From Bosea sp. RAC05 (GTDB taxonomy: Bacteria; Pseudomonadota; Alphaproteobacteria; Rhizobiales; Beijerinckiaceae), in the NCBI RefSeq assembly GCF_001713455.1, contig NZ_CP016464.1:433501-497500 (forward strand): a DNA stretch of 64,000 nucleotides. The letters are read 5' to 3'. A program made the translations under genes and the position numbers. Numbering within the stretch: position 1 is the first letter of the stretch; each line of letters starts with the position of its first letter. Positions 37,172 through 45,432 of this stretch are shown here, one piece after another. Under the pieces are notes generated by a model. It was not told the DNA's origin and did no database searches. It saw only the letters and a list, made by a program, of their open reading frames with translations.

Positions 37172-37543
37172 ATGACCGATATCCGCATCCTGATCGTCGA
37201 GGATGATCCGTTCATCGCGATGGACATCGAATCCGCCGTGGCCGAGCAGTTCGGCCCCGCCGCCGAATTGATCGTCGTCGACTCGGTTTCGCAGGCCCAG
37301 CGCGCGGCGACCGCGGCCGAACTGTCCTGCGCCCTGCTCGACATCGACGTCGTCGGCGGCAAGACCTTCGAGGTCGCCGCCAACCTGCTGCAGAGGGGTA
37401 CACCCTTCGCCTTCGTCTCGGGCTCGACGCCCGGCGACGTGCCGGAGCCGCTCCGCAACGTGCGCTTCCTGCGCAAGCCCTTCTCGACCCGCGACATCAC
37501 CAGCTTCGTCTCCGCCGCGGTGGCCCAGCCCGCCAAGGGCTGA
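37172..37543 (+). CDS. Single-domain response regulator, stress-regulated
   Basis: 123 residues, a receiver domain only. Acidic pocket VEDDP (Glu10-Asp12), phospho-acceptor Asp57 in CALLDIDVVGG, and the conserved Lys in FLRKPF. The segment TPFAFVSGSTPGDVPEPL resembles the PFxFATGY region of FATGUY-type receivers (SdrG, MrrA), which feed phosphate into the PhyR pathway of other Alphaproteobacteria. ATG 37172 has AAGGAGG and GGAG upstream; a longer frame from 37079 would include the EcfG promoter. It is a single gene with its own promoter and terminator. A role in the stress phosphorelay is inferred. Confidence 0.88.
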   Translation: MTDIRILIVEDDPFIAMDIESAVAEQFGPAAELIVVDSVSQAQRAATAAELSCALLDIDVVGGKTFEVAANLLQRGTPFAFVSGSTPGDVPEPLRNVRFLRKPFSTRDITSFVSAAVAQPAKG

Positions 37544-37572
37544 CGCACCGCGTCGACGAAGGGATGTTATCG

Positions 37573-37598
37573 AGCCGCCGGTTTCCGGCGGCTTTTTT
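37573..37598 (+). terminator. Rho-independent terminator of the response regulator
   Basis: The 9-bp stem AGCCGCCGG with CCGGCGGCT around TTT is followed by a T run (37593-37598). Confidence 0.93.
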
Positions 37599-37602
37599 CG
37601 TG

Positions 37603-38472
37603 TCAGCCCTGCCCGGGCACCAGCGCCAGCCGGTTGCCCCAGGGGTCGTCGATGGCGGCGCCCGTCGTGGTCTCGCGGCCCCCGGCCTCGAGCATGCGGC
37701 GGCGCATCATGGCCAGGTCGGTGGCGTCACGGGCGACGATTTCGAAGGCGGCGAGCCCCGCCTCGCCCGGCTGCCGCGGCCCGGCGCCACGGCTGCTCCA
37801 GACATTGCCGGCGATGTGATGGTGATAGCCGCCGCTCGCCAGGAAGCTGGCGCCGGGATAACGGACCATCAGCTCGAAGCCGAGCGCACCCGCATAGAAG
37901 GCCTCGGCCGCGGCGGTATCGCCGACACGCAGATGGATGTGCCCCATCCGGGTCCCCGCTGGCATGCCGGCATAGCGGCCGCCGCGCGCTTCGGCGAGGA
38001 GGGCCTGCAGATCGAGCCGCTCCGTCGCCATCCGGATCGCGCCGTCGCGCCGTGGCCAGTCGGCGCGCGGCCGGTCGCGATAGATCTCGATGCCGTTGCC
38101 TTCCGGGTCCGCCAGATAGAGCGCCTCGCTGACCAGGTGGTCGGAGGCGCCCTCGAGCGGCAGCCGGATCGCGGCGGCATGGGCGAGCCAGTCGGCGAGA
38201 TCGGCCCGCGCGGGCAGCAGGATGGCGAGATGGAACAGGCCGGCCGCCGAGGCCGGCCGGGTCGCGCCACGTTCGAGCCGCACGAGAACCTCGCCGTCGA
38301 TGCCGAGGTCCGATGCATCCGCGGTCTCGGCGATGACGCCAAGCCCGATGCTGTCGCGGTAGAACGCCGTGAGCCCAGGCAGGTCGGTCACGCGCAGCGT
38401 CACCGTGCCGATGTGGAAGGGGGCCTGTAACGCCTCCAGGGCGGGCCTCGACAGATCAGCGACCGCGGCCAT
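37603..38472 (-). CDS. Two-domain VOC family protein (glyoxalase / extradiol dioxygenase type)
   Basis: 289 residues from ATG 38472, preceded by GAGGAGA. Two vicinal-oxygen-chelate modules: FHIGTVTLRVTDLPGLTAFYRDSIGLG (N-terminal) and MGHIHLRVGDTAAAEAFYAGALGFEL (C-terminal). GGYHHHIAGNVW is typical of CatE-like 2,3-dioxygenase relatives. Likely a metal enzyme acting on a catechol-like or reactive small molecule; the substrate cannot be inferred. It is convergent with the response regulator, and lies 122 bp downstream of the FAD oxidoreductase gene on the same strand. No EcfG site is seen before it. Confidence 0.88.
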   Translation of the reverse strand: MAAVADLSRPALEALQAPFHIGTVTLRVTDLPGLTAFYRDSIGLGVIAETADASDLGIDGEVLVRLERGATRPASAAGLFHLAILLPARADLADWLAHAAAIRLPLEGASDHLVSEALYLADPEGNGIEIYRDRPRADWPRRDGAIRMATERLDLQALLAEARGGRYAGMPAGTRMGHIHLRVGDTAAAEAFYAGALGFELMVRYPGASFLASGGYHHHIAGNVWSSRGAGPRQPGEAGLAAFEIVARDATDLAMMRRRMLEAGGRETTTGAAIDDPWGNRLALVPGQG

Positions 38473-38594
38473 GGCCGTCTCCTCTTCGCTTTGCGGCCGG
38501 GATGCGCCGCCGGTGCAGAGATGGCGCTTGCGCCGCCGCTTGTCTCCAGTGCGGGCTGCAAGCATCGGATTGCAGCCCCGCAACCTGCCCCTTC

Positions 38595-39836
38595 TCAGCC
38601 GCGGGCCGGGTCGGCCCGGTCGATCGCGAAATGGCTGAACCAGGGGGCCTCGACCCCGCCGATCAGCGCCCCCATCAGACGCGAGGCGAGATAGCTGAAG
38701 GTGATGCCGTTGCCGCCATAGCCATAGGCCGCCACCAGCCGGGGATGGCCGGGAACGCGCCCGATCAGCGGCAGCCCGTCCTGTGTCTGGCCGAAGGCAC
38801 CCGACCAGGCATGCCCGAGGGTCGGCGCCGCTCCGGGCACCAGGGCCTGCAGCCTGGCGAGGAGCGCCGCCGTCTTCTGCGGCCCGGCCGCCTCGCGGTG
38901 GTCCGGATCGTCGTCATCCTCGTCCTCGCCGCCGATGATGATGCGCCCGTCGACCGTGGTGCGGCAGTAGACGTAATCCTCCGAGGCCTCCCAGACGAGG
39001 GCGGGGCCGGGCCAGAGCACCTCGCTCGCCTGCGGCAGCGTCGCGATCGCCCAGCTCGACGCGACCCGGTGCAGCTCGCTGTGCACGCAGTCGGGCATGA
39101 CATAGCCCGTCGCCAGCACCACATGGCTCGCCTCGATGGTGCGGCCGCAGCCGAGCGTCACCGCGGCGCTGCCGGCGGTGGAGTCGAACGCGACCGCCTC
39201 GCCGCGGATCAGCTTGGCGCCGCGCGTTGCCGCGACCTGCAAAAGGGCATGGCAGAGGCTGAGCGGGTCGCCCTCGGCGGAACCGGGTGAAACGATCGCG
39301 GCGGCCCGGTCGAAGCCGTAATGGCCGAGCAGCGTCGCATGGTCGAGCAGCTGTCCCGGCAGGCCGGCCCTGCTGCGCAGGGCGCATTCCTCTTGCAGCT
39401 CGCGCGGGCCGATGTCGCCGGCGGCGAGATAGACGGTGTCGCGCGGGTGGAAGGCGCTGCCGAGCCCGAGCGTGGCGACGCTCTCGATCAGCCCCTCCAC
39501 CGCCTTGAAGCTGCGCCGGTAGACATCGGCCGCCTTGTCGAAGCCGTAGAGCTCCGCGAGTCGGCGCAGCGGCAGGTCGATCTCCCATTGCAGCATCGCG
39601 GTGCTGGCGGCCGTGCTGCCGAAGCCCTCGCGCTCCCGGTCGACGATGATCACGTCATGGCCGAGGCCGGTCAGGTGTTCGGCCGCGAGCGCGCCGGTGA
39701 TGCCGCCGCCGATGATCGCGACGTCGCAGCGCGTGTCCGAATCGAGGCCGATGCTGGCCGGCCGGGGCGGCCCGGACAGCCAGGGGCTGGCCCCGCTGCG
39801 CAGGTCTTCGTGGCGTGTGCTGGCGGGGTCGAGCAT
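38595..39836 (-). CDS. FAD-dependent oxidoreductase (DAO / glycine-oxidase family)
   Basis: 413 residues. The dinucleotide-binding motif VAIIGGGITGALAAEHL (about 39-55) is followed by the acidic end of strand 2 (IIVDRE). Substrate-domain segments include STAMLQWEIDLPL and GRIIIGGEDEDDDD. The C-terminal FAD contact region is AYGYGGNGITFSYLAS. It oxidises an amine or amino acid with oxygen or a quinone as acceptor; similarity is to PuuB/DadA-like enzymes. It is upstream of the VOC gene on the same strand. Substrate unknown. Confidence 0.9.
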   Translation of the reverse strand: MLDPASTRHEDLRSGASPWLSGPPRPASIGLDSDTRCDVAIIGGGITGALAAEHLTGLGHDVIIVDREREGFGSTAASTAMLQWEIDLPLRRLAELYGFDKAADVYRRSFKAVEGLIESVATLGLGSAFHPRDTVYLAAGDIGPRELQEECALRSRAGLPGQLLDHATLLGHYGFDRAAAIVSPGSAEGDPLSLCHALLQVAATRGAKLIRGEAVAFDSTAGSAAVTLGCGRTIEASHVVLATGYVMPDCVHSELHRVASSWAIATLPQASEVLWPGPALVWEASEDYVYCRTTVDGRIIIGGEDEDDDDPDHREAAGPQKTAALLARLQALVPGAAPTLGHAWSGAFGQTQDGLPLIGRVPGHPRLVAAYGYGGNGITFSYLASRLMGALIGGVEAPWFSHFAIDRADPARG

Positions 39837-39907
39837 GGCGGGGTTCCGGTTCCGGAAGCGGCGCCGTGGCGACCGACCGTTGGGGCGGGGTGAAAGGGAG
39901 AGTCTGA

Positions 39908-40957
39908 CTAGCCGGCGGCGGGCGGCCCGATCCGGTCCGCCATCGTGGCGCCGCGATGTCCCAGCGGCTTGGGCCGGCCGGTCGTCGTGTCATGGGCCGT
40001 CTGGTGCTCGAGCTCCGCGTTGAACTCCGCGCCGGCGAGCACGATCATGGCCGAGAGCCAGAGCCAGGTCATGAACACCACCACCGTGGCGAGCGAGCCA
40101 TAGGTCGCCGTGTAGTTGCCGAGCGTGCCGACATACCAGGAGAAGGCCCAGGAGGCGCCGGCCCAGAGCAGAGCAGCGGCGACGGCGCCGGGCATGACCC
40201 AGACGAAGCGCGCCCGTTCCCGGCTCGGGCCGAGCCAATACAGCGCTGCGATGGCGAGCGTCGCCATCAGGAAGAAGGCGGGCCAGCGCACCAGCCGGAT
40301 CAACCGCTCCAGCTCGAAGGCGAAGGGAAACAGCGCCGTCACCACGGGCAGGCTGGCGATGGCGGTGAGCGCCGCCACCAGCAGCACGACGCCGCTGATC
40401 GTCGTCCCCAGCGAGATCAGGTTGAGCTTGATGAAGCTGCGCTTCTCCTGCTCGCGATAGATGATGTTGAGCGCATCGAAGACGGCCTTCACCGCCGCAT
40501 TGGCCGACCAGGCCGCGACCGCGAAGGAGATCAGGAAGGTCATCGACAGGACCTGCACGTCCTGCCCGGCGAGCCGCATCGCCTGTTCGTGGATGAGTTC
40601 GCGGGCCGCCTGCGGGAACACCGTCGTCACCACGTCGAGCTGCTCGGCGATCGTCGCGGGGTCGGTGAGGTAGCGGTAGATCGTCACCAGCAGCGAGAGC
40701 GCCGGCACCATCGACAGCAGCGTGAAGAAGGCCACCGCACCGGCGAGCGAACTGATCCGGTTGTCGGCGACATTGGCCGCGAAGCGCAGCATCACGTCCT
40801 TCCAGCCGAGCCAGGTCATCTGCCAGGGGGTCTGGGCCATGCGCCCGCGCGCGGCTTCGCGGCTGCGGCGCGACAGCCGGCGGGTCACCGCTTCGGCGAC
40901 ATAGCCGAGCGCGACGCCCGCACCGGCGGCACCCGTGATCCGTTTCAGAAGGGACAT
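39908..40957 (-). CDS. YihY/BrkB family inner-membrane protein, stress-regulated
   Basis: 349 residues from ATG 40957 (a longer frame to 40996 would start at the promoter). Six membrane helices between about 85 and 320, including SSLAGAVAFFTLLSMVPALSLLV, FLISFAVAAWSANAAVKAVFDALNIIY and TYGSLATVVVFMTWLWLSAMIVLAGAEFNAEL, all family hallmarks. The name of the family comes from a putative ribonuclease BN assignment that was later withdrawn; function is unknown, possibly transport. An exact EcfG promoter ends about 48 bp upstream, consistent with stress induction. Confidence 0.92.
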   Translation of the reverse strand: MSLLKRITGAAGAGVALGYVAEAVTRRLSRRSREAARGRMAQTPWQMTWLGWKDVMLRFAANVADNRISSLAGAVAFFTLLSMVPALSLLVTIYRYLTDPATIAEQLDVVTTVFPQAARELIHEQAMRLAGQDVQVLSMTFLISFAVAAWSANAAVKAVFDALNIIYREQEKRSFIKLNLISLGTTISGVVLLVAALTAIASLPVVTALFPFAFELERLIRLVRWPAFFLMATLAIAALYWLGPSRERARFVWVMPGAVAAALLWAGASWAFSWYVGTLGNYTATYGSLATVVVFMTWLWLSAMIVLAGAEFNAELEHQTAHDTTTGRPKPLGHRGATMADRIGPPAAG

Positions 40958-41004
40958 GCAGGACGCTCCACTGCCGCATCGTCGCAGCGGCAGCACCGCC
41001 TAGC

Positions 41005-41029
41005 AACGGCGCGCCCGCGCGAAGGTTCC
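41005..41029 (-). promoter_or_regulatory. EcfG promoter of the YihY/BrkB gene
   Basis: On the minus strand, GGAAC (41029-41025), N17, GTT (41007-41005). It is about 48 bp before the ATG at 40957. Confidence 0.78.
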
Positions 41030-41146
41030 GGGCCCATCCGCGTGCGGCGCGGAGTTAGCCGCTCGTTAACCTTAATGCTTTCTGATCATCCCGACAGCCG
41101 CTCGCCCCGCGGCCGGTCCCCGTTTCGTAAAAGCGTTGAGGCTGCG

Positions 41147-41872
41147 ATGACGATGCACAAGAAAGCGGCTCTCGCCGGCCTGGCGGCCCTCTGCGGCGCC
41201 TGGCTGTCGCTCGCGCCCGTGCTGGCGGCCGACATGCCTTCCTCCCGCAAGCTGCCGCCGGCCCCGGCCCTGCCGGCCTTCTACTCCTGGACGGGCGTCT
41301 ATCTCGGCGTGCAGGCCGGGGTTGCCTGGGGCCAGGAGAAGACGAGGCTGTCCGACACGCTCGGCCGGGCCTTCAACGGGGCGGCCTTCCGCCAGAGCTC
41401 GGATTCGGCGCTCGGCGGCGGCCATGCCGGCTTCAACTATCAGGCGGGCAGCCTGGTCTTCGGCATCGAGGGCGATGTCGAGGCGCTGGATGGTGGCGAG
41501 ACGCTGGTCGCGCCCGGCATCTCGGCAAGGGTGACGCGCGACTGGCAGGCCTCGCTGCGCGGGCGCGCCGGCTTCGCGCTCGACCGCTTCATGATCTACG
41601 CCACCGGCGGTGCCGCCTTCACCGAGTTCAACTATCACCTCGTTGGCGCCGCTGCAGCCGCGCCCGAGACGATCGACCGGTCGCGGACCGGCTGGACGGC
41701 CGGCGCGGGCGTGGCCTTCGCCTATACCGACAACCTGATCCTCGGCGCGGAATACCGCTACACGGATTTCGGCAAGGTCGGCCAGACCGCCCGCGGCCCG
41801 CTGCTGGGGCTGACGGTCCGGCAGGAGCCGACCTTCCACACGCTGCGCGCCAGCGTCGCCTACAAGTTCTGA
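41147..41872 (+). CDS. Omp25/Omp31-like outer-membrane porin family protein
   Basis: 241 residues. The signal peptide is cleaved near LAA-DMPSS, followed by a Pro-rich spacer, then FYSWTGVYLGVQAGVAWGQ. That opening is typical of the Omp25/Omp31 surface antigens of Hyphomicrobiales. An eight-stranded barrel follows with GGGHAGFNYQ, GIEGDVEAL, SLRGRAGFALDRFMIYATGG and AEYRYTDFG, and the C-terminus ends in YKF with terminal Phe. ATG 41147 has TTGAGG upstream; ATG 41153 is also possible. A TTAACCTTAA motif lies about 80 bp upstream. Confidence 0.92.
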   Translation: MTMHKKAALAGLAALCGAWLSLAPVLAADMPSSRKLPPAPALPAFYSWTGVYLGVQAGVAWGQEKTRLSDTLGRAFNGAAFRQSSDSALGGGHAGFNYQAGSLVFGIEGDVEALDGGETLVAPGISARVTRDWQASLRGRAGFALDRFMIYATGGAAFTEFNYHLVGAAAAAPETIDRSRTGWTAGAGVAFAYTDNLILGAEYRYTDFGKVGQTARGPLLGLTVRQEPTFHTLRASVAYKF

Positions 41873-41885
41873 CCGGAACCCGTCG

Positions 41886-42491
41886 TCAGAAGCCGGTGCG
41901 CTGGCGGATCGCGGCGGCCAACGTGCCGTCGTCGAGATAGTCGAGCTCGCCGCCCACGGGCACGCCATGGGCAAGCCTCGTCACCTTGAGCGGCAGATGC
42001 GCCAAGAGATCGGTGATGAAATGCGCCGTGGTCTGGCCATCGACCGTGGCGCTCAGCGCCAGGATGATTTCCTTCACCGCCGGGTCGGAGGCGCGCGCCA
42101 CCAGCGCATCGAGCGACAGATGCTCGGGCCGCACCCCGTCCAGCGCCGAGAGCACGCCGCCGAGAACATGATAGCGCCCGGGCACCGCGCCGGAGCGCTC
42201 CAGCGCCCAGAGATCGGAGATGTCGGCGACGACGACGATCAGCCCGTCGTCGCGGCGCGGGTCGCGGCAGAGCCCGCAGGGGTCGCTGGTGTCGACATTG
42301 CCGCAGGTCGAGCAGACCACGATCTTCTCCCGCGCCACGGCCATCGCCTCGGCGAGCGGGCCGAGCAGCGCCTCGCGCTTCTTGACCAGATGCAGCGCCG
42401 CGCGGCGGGCCGAGCGGGGCCCTAGGCCCGGCAGCTTGGCCAAGAGCTGGATCAGCCGCTCGATCTCGGGGCCGGCGATGGCGCGGGACAT
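41886..42491 (-). CDS. recR: Recombination protein RecR
   Basis: Works with RecO and RecF to load RecA at single-strand gaps. 201 residues from ATG 42491. Helix-hairpin-helix [19 protein letters not shown], the zinc finger [16 protein letters not shown], and a TOPRIM domain with [16 protein letters not shown]. The ybaB-recR neighbourhood after dnaX is the standard bacterial order (dnaX, ybaB, recR), here on the minus strand, with a palindromic repeat between ybaB and recR. Confidence 0.96.
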   Translation of the reverse strand: MSRAIAGPEIERLIQLLAKLPGLGPRSARRAALHLVKKREALLGPLAEAMAVAREKIVVCSTCGNVDTSDPCGLCRDPRRDDGLIVVVADISDLWALERSGAVPGRYHVLGGVLSALDGVRPEHLSLDALVARASDPAVKEIILALSATVDGQTTAHFITDLLAHLPLKVTRLAHGVPVGGELDYLDDGTLAAAIRQRTGF

Positions 42492-42529
42492 GGGATCAGT
42501 CTCTCGCGATCGCTCAATCAAACCCGCTC

Positions 42530-42630
42530 CGTCATCCCGGGCAAGCGCAGCGCAGACCCGGGATCCATCCTAGAGCGCTTCCGCCCTTCGATGGATCCCG
42601 GAGCTCCGCTTCGCTCCATCCGGGATGACG
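42530..42630. repeat. Palindromic intergenic repeat element (A)
   Basis: About 100 bp between recR and ybaB, bounded by CGTCATCCCGG and CCGGGATGACG as inverted ends. An internal CGGGATCCATC pairs with GATGGATCCCG. It has the form of the extragenic palindromes common in Hyphomicrobiales genomes. It would fold into a long hairpin in RNA. Confidence 0.7.
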
Positions 42631-42648
42631 GGGAGGATGATGGCACCG

Positions 42649-42969
42649 TCAAAACAGCTTCATCCCCGGCGGAATCGGCAGGCCCTTGGTGATCTCGGCC
42701 ATGCGCTCCTGCATCACGCGCTCGGCGCGGGTGCGGGCGTCGGCGCAAGCGGCCACGACCAGATCCTCGAGGATCTCGCGCTCCTCGGCCACCATCAGGG
42801 ACGGGTCGATCTTCACCGCCTTGAGCGCGCCCTTGGCCGTCATCGTCACCGTGACCATGCCGCCGCCGGCCGCGCCCTCGACCTCGATGGTGTCGAGCTC
42901 GGCCTGCACATTGGCCATCTTCTGCTGCATCTCCTGCGCCTGCTTCATCAGGCCCATGATGTCGCGCAT
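42649..42969 (-). CDS. YbaB/EbfC family nucleoid-associated protein
   Basis: 106 residues that form a small dimeric DNA-binding protein of the nucleoid. MRDIMGLMKQAQEMQQKM, then VEGAAGGGMVTVTMTAKG and PPGMKLF at the C-terminus, match the family. ATG 42969 has AGGGAGA about 8 bases upstream; a longer frame overlapping dnaX is rejected. It lies 22 bp after dnaX and is likely co-transcribed with it. Confidence 0.95.
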   Translation of the reverse strand: MRDIMGLMKQAQEMQQKMANVQAELDTIEVEGAAGGGMVTVTMTAKGALKAVKIDPSLMVAEEREILEDLVVAACADARTRAERVMQERMAEITKGLPIPPGMKLF

Positions 42970-42991
42970 CGGGTCGTCTCCCTGTAATCGG

Positions 42992-44845
42992 TCAGAAATC
43001 AACGCCGTCGAAGTCGGGCTCCGCATCGTCGAAGAGCGGCTCCCCGTCGGGCAGGTACTCATCGGCCGGAGGCGTCGCCTCCGCGCGATCGGACTCGGCC
43101 GCGCGGGGGTCGCGCACGTCGACGATGCGCGCACCGGGAAAACGCTCCAGCACCGCTTTGACAGCCGGGTGCGAGGCGGCGTCGCTTTCGCGCTGGCCCT
43201 TGGCGGCCTCGGCCTGCTCGCGCAGGGTCGCGCCGCCTTCGCCGTTGACCACCGCGACCATCCAGGTCTGGCCGGTCCATTCCTTCAGCCGGCGCGAGAG
43301 ATCGGTCGCGATCGTGCGCGAACTGCCGCTGGCGAGCGAAAACTCGATCCGCCCCTGCTCGAAGCGCACAGGGCGGACATCGCGCTCCAGCGCGAGCTTC
43401 AGCGTGATGTCGCGGTTCTGCGAGGCCAGCGCCACGACATCCTCGAGCGAGGCCACCGTCACGGCCGGCAGGGCCTGGGCGCGCGGGGCCGGCGCCATCA
43501 TGGGGGCGGGGTTGGCGCTCGCCAGCACGGGACGCGCCGCCAGCGCCGTGTTGCCGCCGCCCGATGGCGGCCGCGGCGCGGAGGAGGTCGCCTGGCCTCC
43601 GACCGCGCCCGAGCCGTCACGCAGCATCCGCAGCGCCTCGTCGGGGGTCGGCAGGTCGGCCGCGTGCGCCAGGCGCACCAGCACCATCTCGGCGGCCATG
43701 ATCGGCCGGTCGGCCTGCTTCACCTCACTGAGGCCCTTCAGCAGCATCTGCCAGGTGCGGGCGAGAATGCGGATCGACAGGCGCTGGGCGAAATCGCCGC
43801 CGCGCACGCGCTCCGCCTGGGACAGCCCATTATCCTTGACCGCGTCGGGCACGAGCTTCAGCCGCGTCACCAGATGGGTGAATTCGGCGAGGTCGGAGAG
43901 GACGACGGTCGGGTCGGCGCCGGCATCGTACTGGCCGCGCAGTTCGCCCAGCGCCGTGGCGATGTCGCCCTTCATCACCGCCTCGAACAGGTCGATGACG
44001 CGGGCCCGGTCGGCGAGACCGAGCATCGAGCGGACATCCTCGAGCGTGATCGTGCCGGCCGCATGGGCGATGGCCTGGTCGAGGATCGAGAGCGAGTCGC
44101 GCACCGAGCCCTCGGCGGCGCGCGCGATCGCGGCCAGCGCCTCGTCCTCGGCCGCGACATTCTCGGTCCGGCAGATACCGGCGAGGTGCGTCACCAGGAG
44201 GCTCGCATCGACGCGGCGCAGGTCGAAGCGCTGGCAGCGCGACAGCACGGTCACCGGGACCTTGCGGATCTCCGTCGTCGCGAAGATGAAGCGCGCATGC
44301 GGCGGCGGCTCTTCCAGCGTCTTCAGGAAGGCGTTGAAGGCCCCCGTCGAGAGCATGTGCACCTCGTCGACGATGTAGACCTTGTAGCGCGCCGAGACGG
44401 GGGCGTAGCGCACCGCGTCGTTGATCTGGCGGATGTTGTCGACGCCGTTGTTGGAGGCGGCGTCGATCTCCTGCACGTCGATGTGCCGGCCCTCGATGAT
44501 CTCCCGGCAATGGACGCCGAACTCGCGCAGGTCGGTCGTCGGAGCGCCGCCGCCATCGGCCGTCTGGTAGTTCAATGCCCGGGCGAGGATGCGGGCGGTC
44601 GTGGTCTTGCCGACGCCGCGCACGCCCGTCAGCATCCAGGCCTGAGGAATGCGCCCGGCGGCGAAGGCGTTGGTGAGCGTGCGCACCATCGCGTCCTGGC
44701 CGATCAGGTCGCCGAAATGCGCCGGGCGGTATTTGCGGGCGAGCACGCGATAGGGCGTCGCCACCGTCGGCGGTGCCGGCGCGGGATCGAAGCCGGCGAA
44801 GCCCGGCTCGTCGGCCGGGGGCGCTGCGTTGCTGTCGTCGCTCAT
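42992..44845 (-). CDS. dnaX: DNA polymerase III subunits gamma/tau
   Basis: The clamp-loader ATPase. 617 residues: Walker A TGVRGVGKTTTAR (73-85 approx.), VQEIDAASNNGVDNIR, Walker B KVYIVDEVHMLS and sensor 1 FIFATTEIRKVP. A Pro/Ala-rich region and a tau-type C-terminal domain follow. Three of the four zinc-ligand Cys of the E. coli protein are absent (only GVHC remains in TTDLREFGVHCREI), a variation I associate with Alphaproteobacteria. I see no obvious frameshift site that would produce gamma. Confidence 0.95.
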   Translation of the reverse strand: MSDDSNAAPPADEPGFAGFDPAPAPPTVATPYRVLARKYRPAHFGDLIGQDAMVRTLTNAFAAGRIPQAWMLTGVRGVGKTTTARILARALNYQTADGGGAPTTDLREFGVHCREIIEGRHIDVQEIDAASNNGVDNIRQINDAVRYAPVSARYKVYIVDEVHMLSTGAFNAFLKTLEEPPPHARFIFATTEIRKVPVTVLSRCQRFDLRRVDASLLVTHLAGICRTENVAAEDEALAAIARAAEGSVRDSLSILDQAIAHAAGTITLEDVRSMLGLADRARVIDLFEAVMKGDIATALGELRGQYDAGADPTVVLSDLAEFTHLVTRLKLVPDAVKDNGLSQAERVRGGDFAQRLSIRILARTWQMLLKGLSEVKQADRPIMAAEMVLVRLAHAADLPTPDEALRMLRDGSGAVGGQATSSAPRPPSGGGNTALAARPVLASANPAPMMAPAPRAQALPAVTVASLEDVVALASQNRDITLKLALERDVRPVRFEQGRIEFSLASGSSRTIATDLSRRLKEWTGQTWMVAVVNGEGGATLREQAEAAKGQRESDAASHPAVKAVLERFPGARIVDVRDPRAAESDRAEATPPADEYLPDGEPLFDDAEPDFDGVDF

Positions 44846-44940
44846 CGGTCTGGTTTGGCGGTTCGCCGCGCGAGGGTCAACGCCCGTTTCGATGCGGCGT
44901 CCGCACCCTGAGGCAGTGACCTCGCGGGGCCTGTCGCGAC

Positions 44941-45040
44941 GGTGGGAGGCTGGACGAAGACCCGTTCGGTCTCGTTAGGGCTGCTTCCTTCCGGACCTGA
45001 CCCGGTTGGCGAGTGAGACGTCCCTCGCCAACCTCCCGCC
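44941..45040 (-). ncRNA. ffs: Signal recognition particle RNA (4.5S type)
   Basis: On the minus strand the conserved helix 8 core GGTCAGGTCCGGAAGGAAGC is complete, including the GGAA tetraloop and asymmetric loop. The ends pair: GGGAGG-T-TGG near the 5' end with CCA-G-CCTCCC at the 3' end, giving the single long hairpin of about 100 nt typical of Alphaproteobacteria. It assembles with Ffh to target membrane proteins, including substrates of the nearby YidC. Exact ends are uncertain by a few bases. Confidence 0.95.
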
Positions 45041-45043
45041 CGC

Positions 45044-45072
45044 TATATCGGGGATAAGCCCGGCGAGTGCAA
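45044..45072 (-). promoter_or_regulatory. Promoter of the SRP RNA gene
   Basis: On the minus strand TTGCAC (45072-45067), 17-bp spacer, GATATA (45049-45044), a few bases before the RNA 5' end. It is divergent from the rpmH promoter 15 bp away. Confidence 0.65.
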
Positions 45073-45086
45073 GCGCGCCTTCGGCA

Positions 45087-45114
45087 TTGACTTGGACCGG
45101 GCCATCCGTCATAA
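45087..45114 (+). promoter_or_regulatory. Promoter of rpmH-rnpA
   Basis: TTGACT (45087-45092), 16-bp spacer, TCATAA (45109-45114), about 117 bp before rpmH. Confidence 0.6.
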
Positions 45115-45230
45115 GCCCGCCACTTGCGCAACCCTCGGGGCGGCGCGGAACCATTCGCATGCAGGCTCGGTCGGCCACGCTTTCTCAGGAAAGCTGCGGC
45201 CACTGTGCCGACGAGCCCCGGAGACGGACG

Positions 45231-45365
45231 ATGAAGAGAACCTATCAACCCAGCAAGCTGGTCCGCAAGCGCCGCCACGGCTACCGCGCCCGCATGGCGA
45301 CGGCCGGCGGCCGCAAGGTCATCGCCGCTCGTCGCGCTCATGGCCGCAAGAAGCTCTCGGCCTGA
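45231..45365 (+). CDS. rpmH: 50S ribosomal protein L34
   Basis: 44 residues, opening [20 protein letters not shown] and ending KKLSA, the standard L34 sequence and length. ATG 45231 follows GGAGACGGACG. It begins the rpmH-rnpA-yidC block, and rnpA follows 67 bp later. In-frame upstream codons in a longer reading frame are rejected on length. Confidence 0.97.
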   Translation: MKRTYQPSKLVRKRRHGYRARMATAGGRKVIAARRAHGRKKLSA

Positions 45366-45432
45366 GTGACCGGCGCGTGACAGCCGCGCGCCGCATCCGC
45401 GAGCGTTTTTTCCGGAAGACTGGCCAATCGCC

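Noticed and set aside
45142..45172. GGAAC upstream of rpmH as an EcfG promoter
   Set aside because: No GTT at 16 or 17 bp; a housekeeping promoter is present instead.
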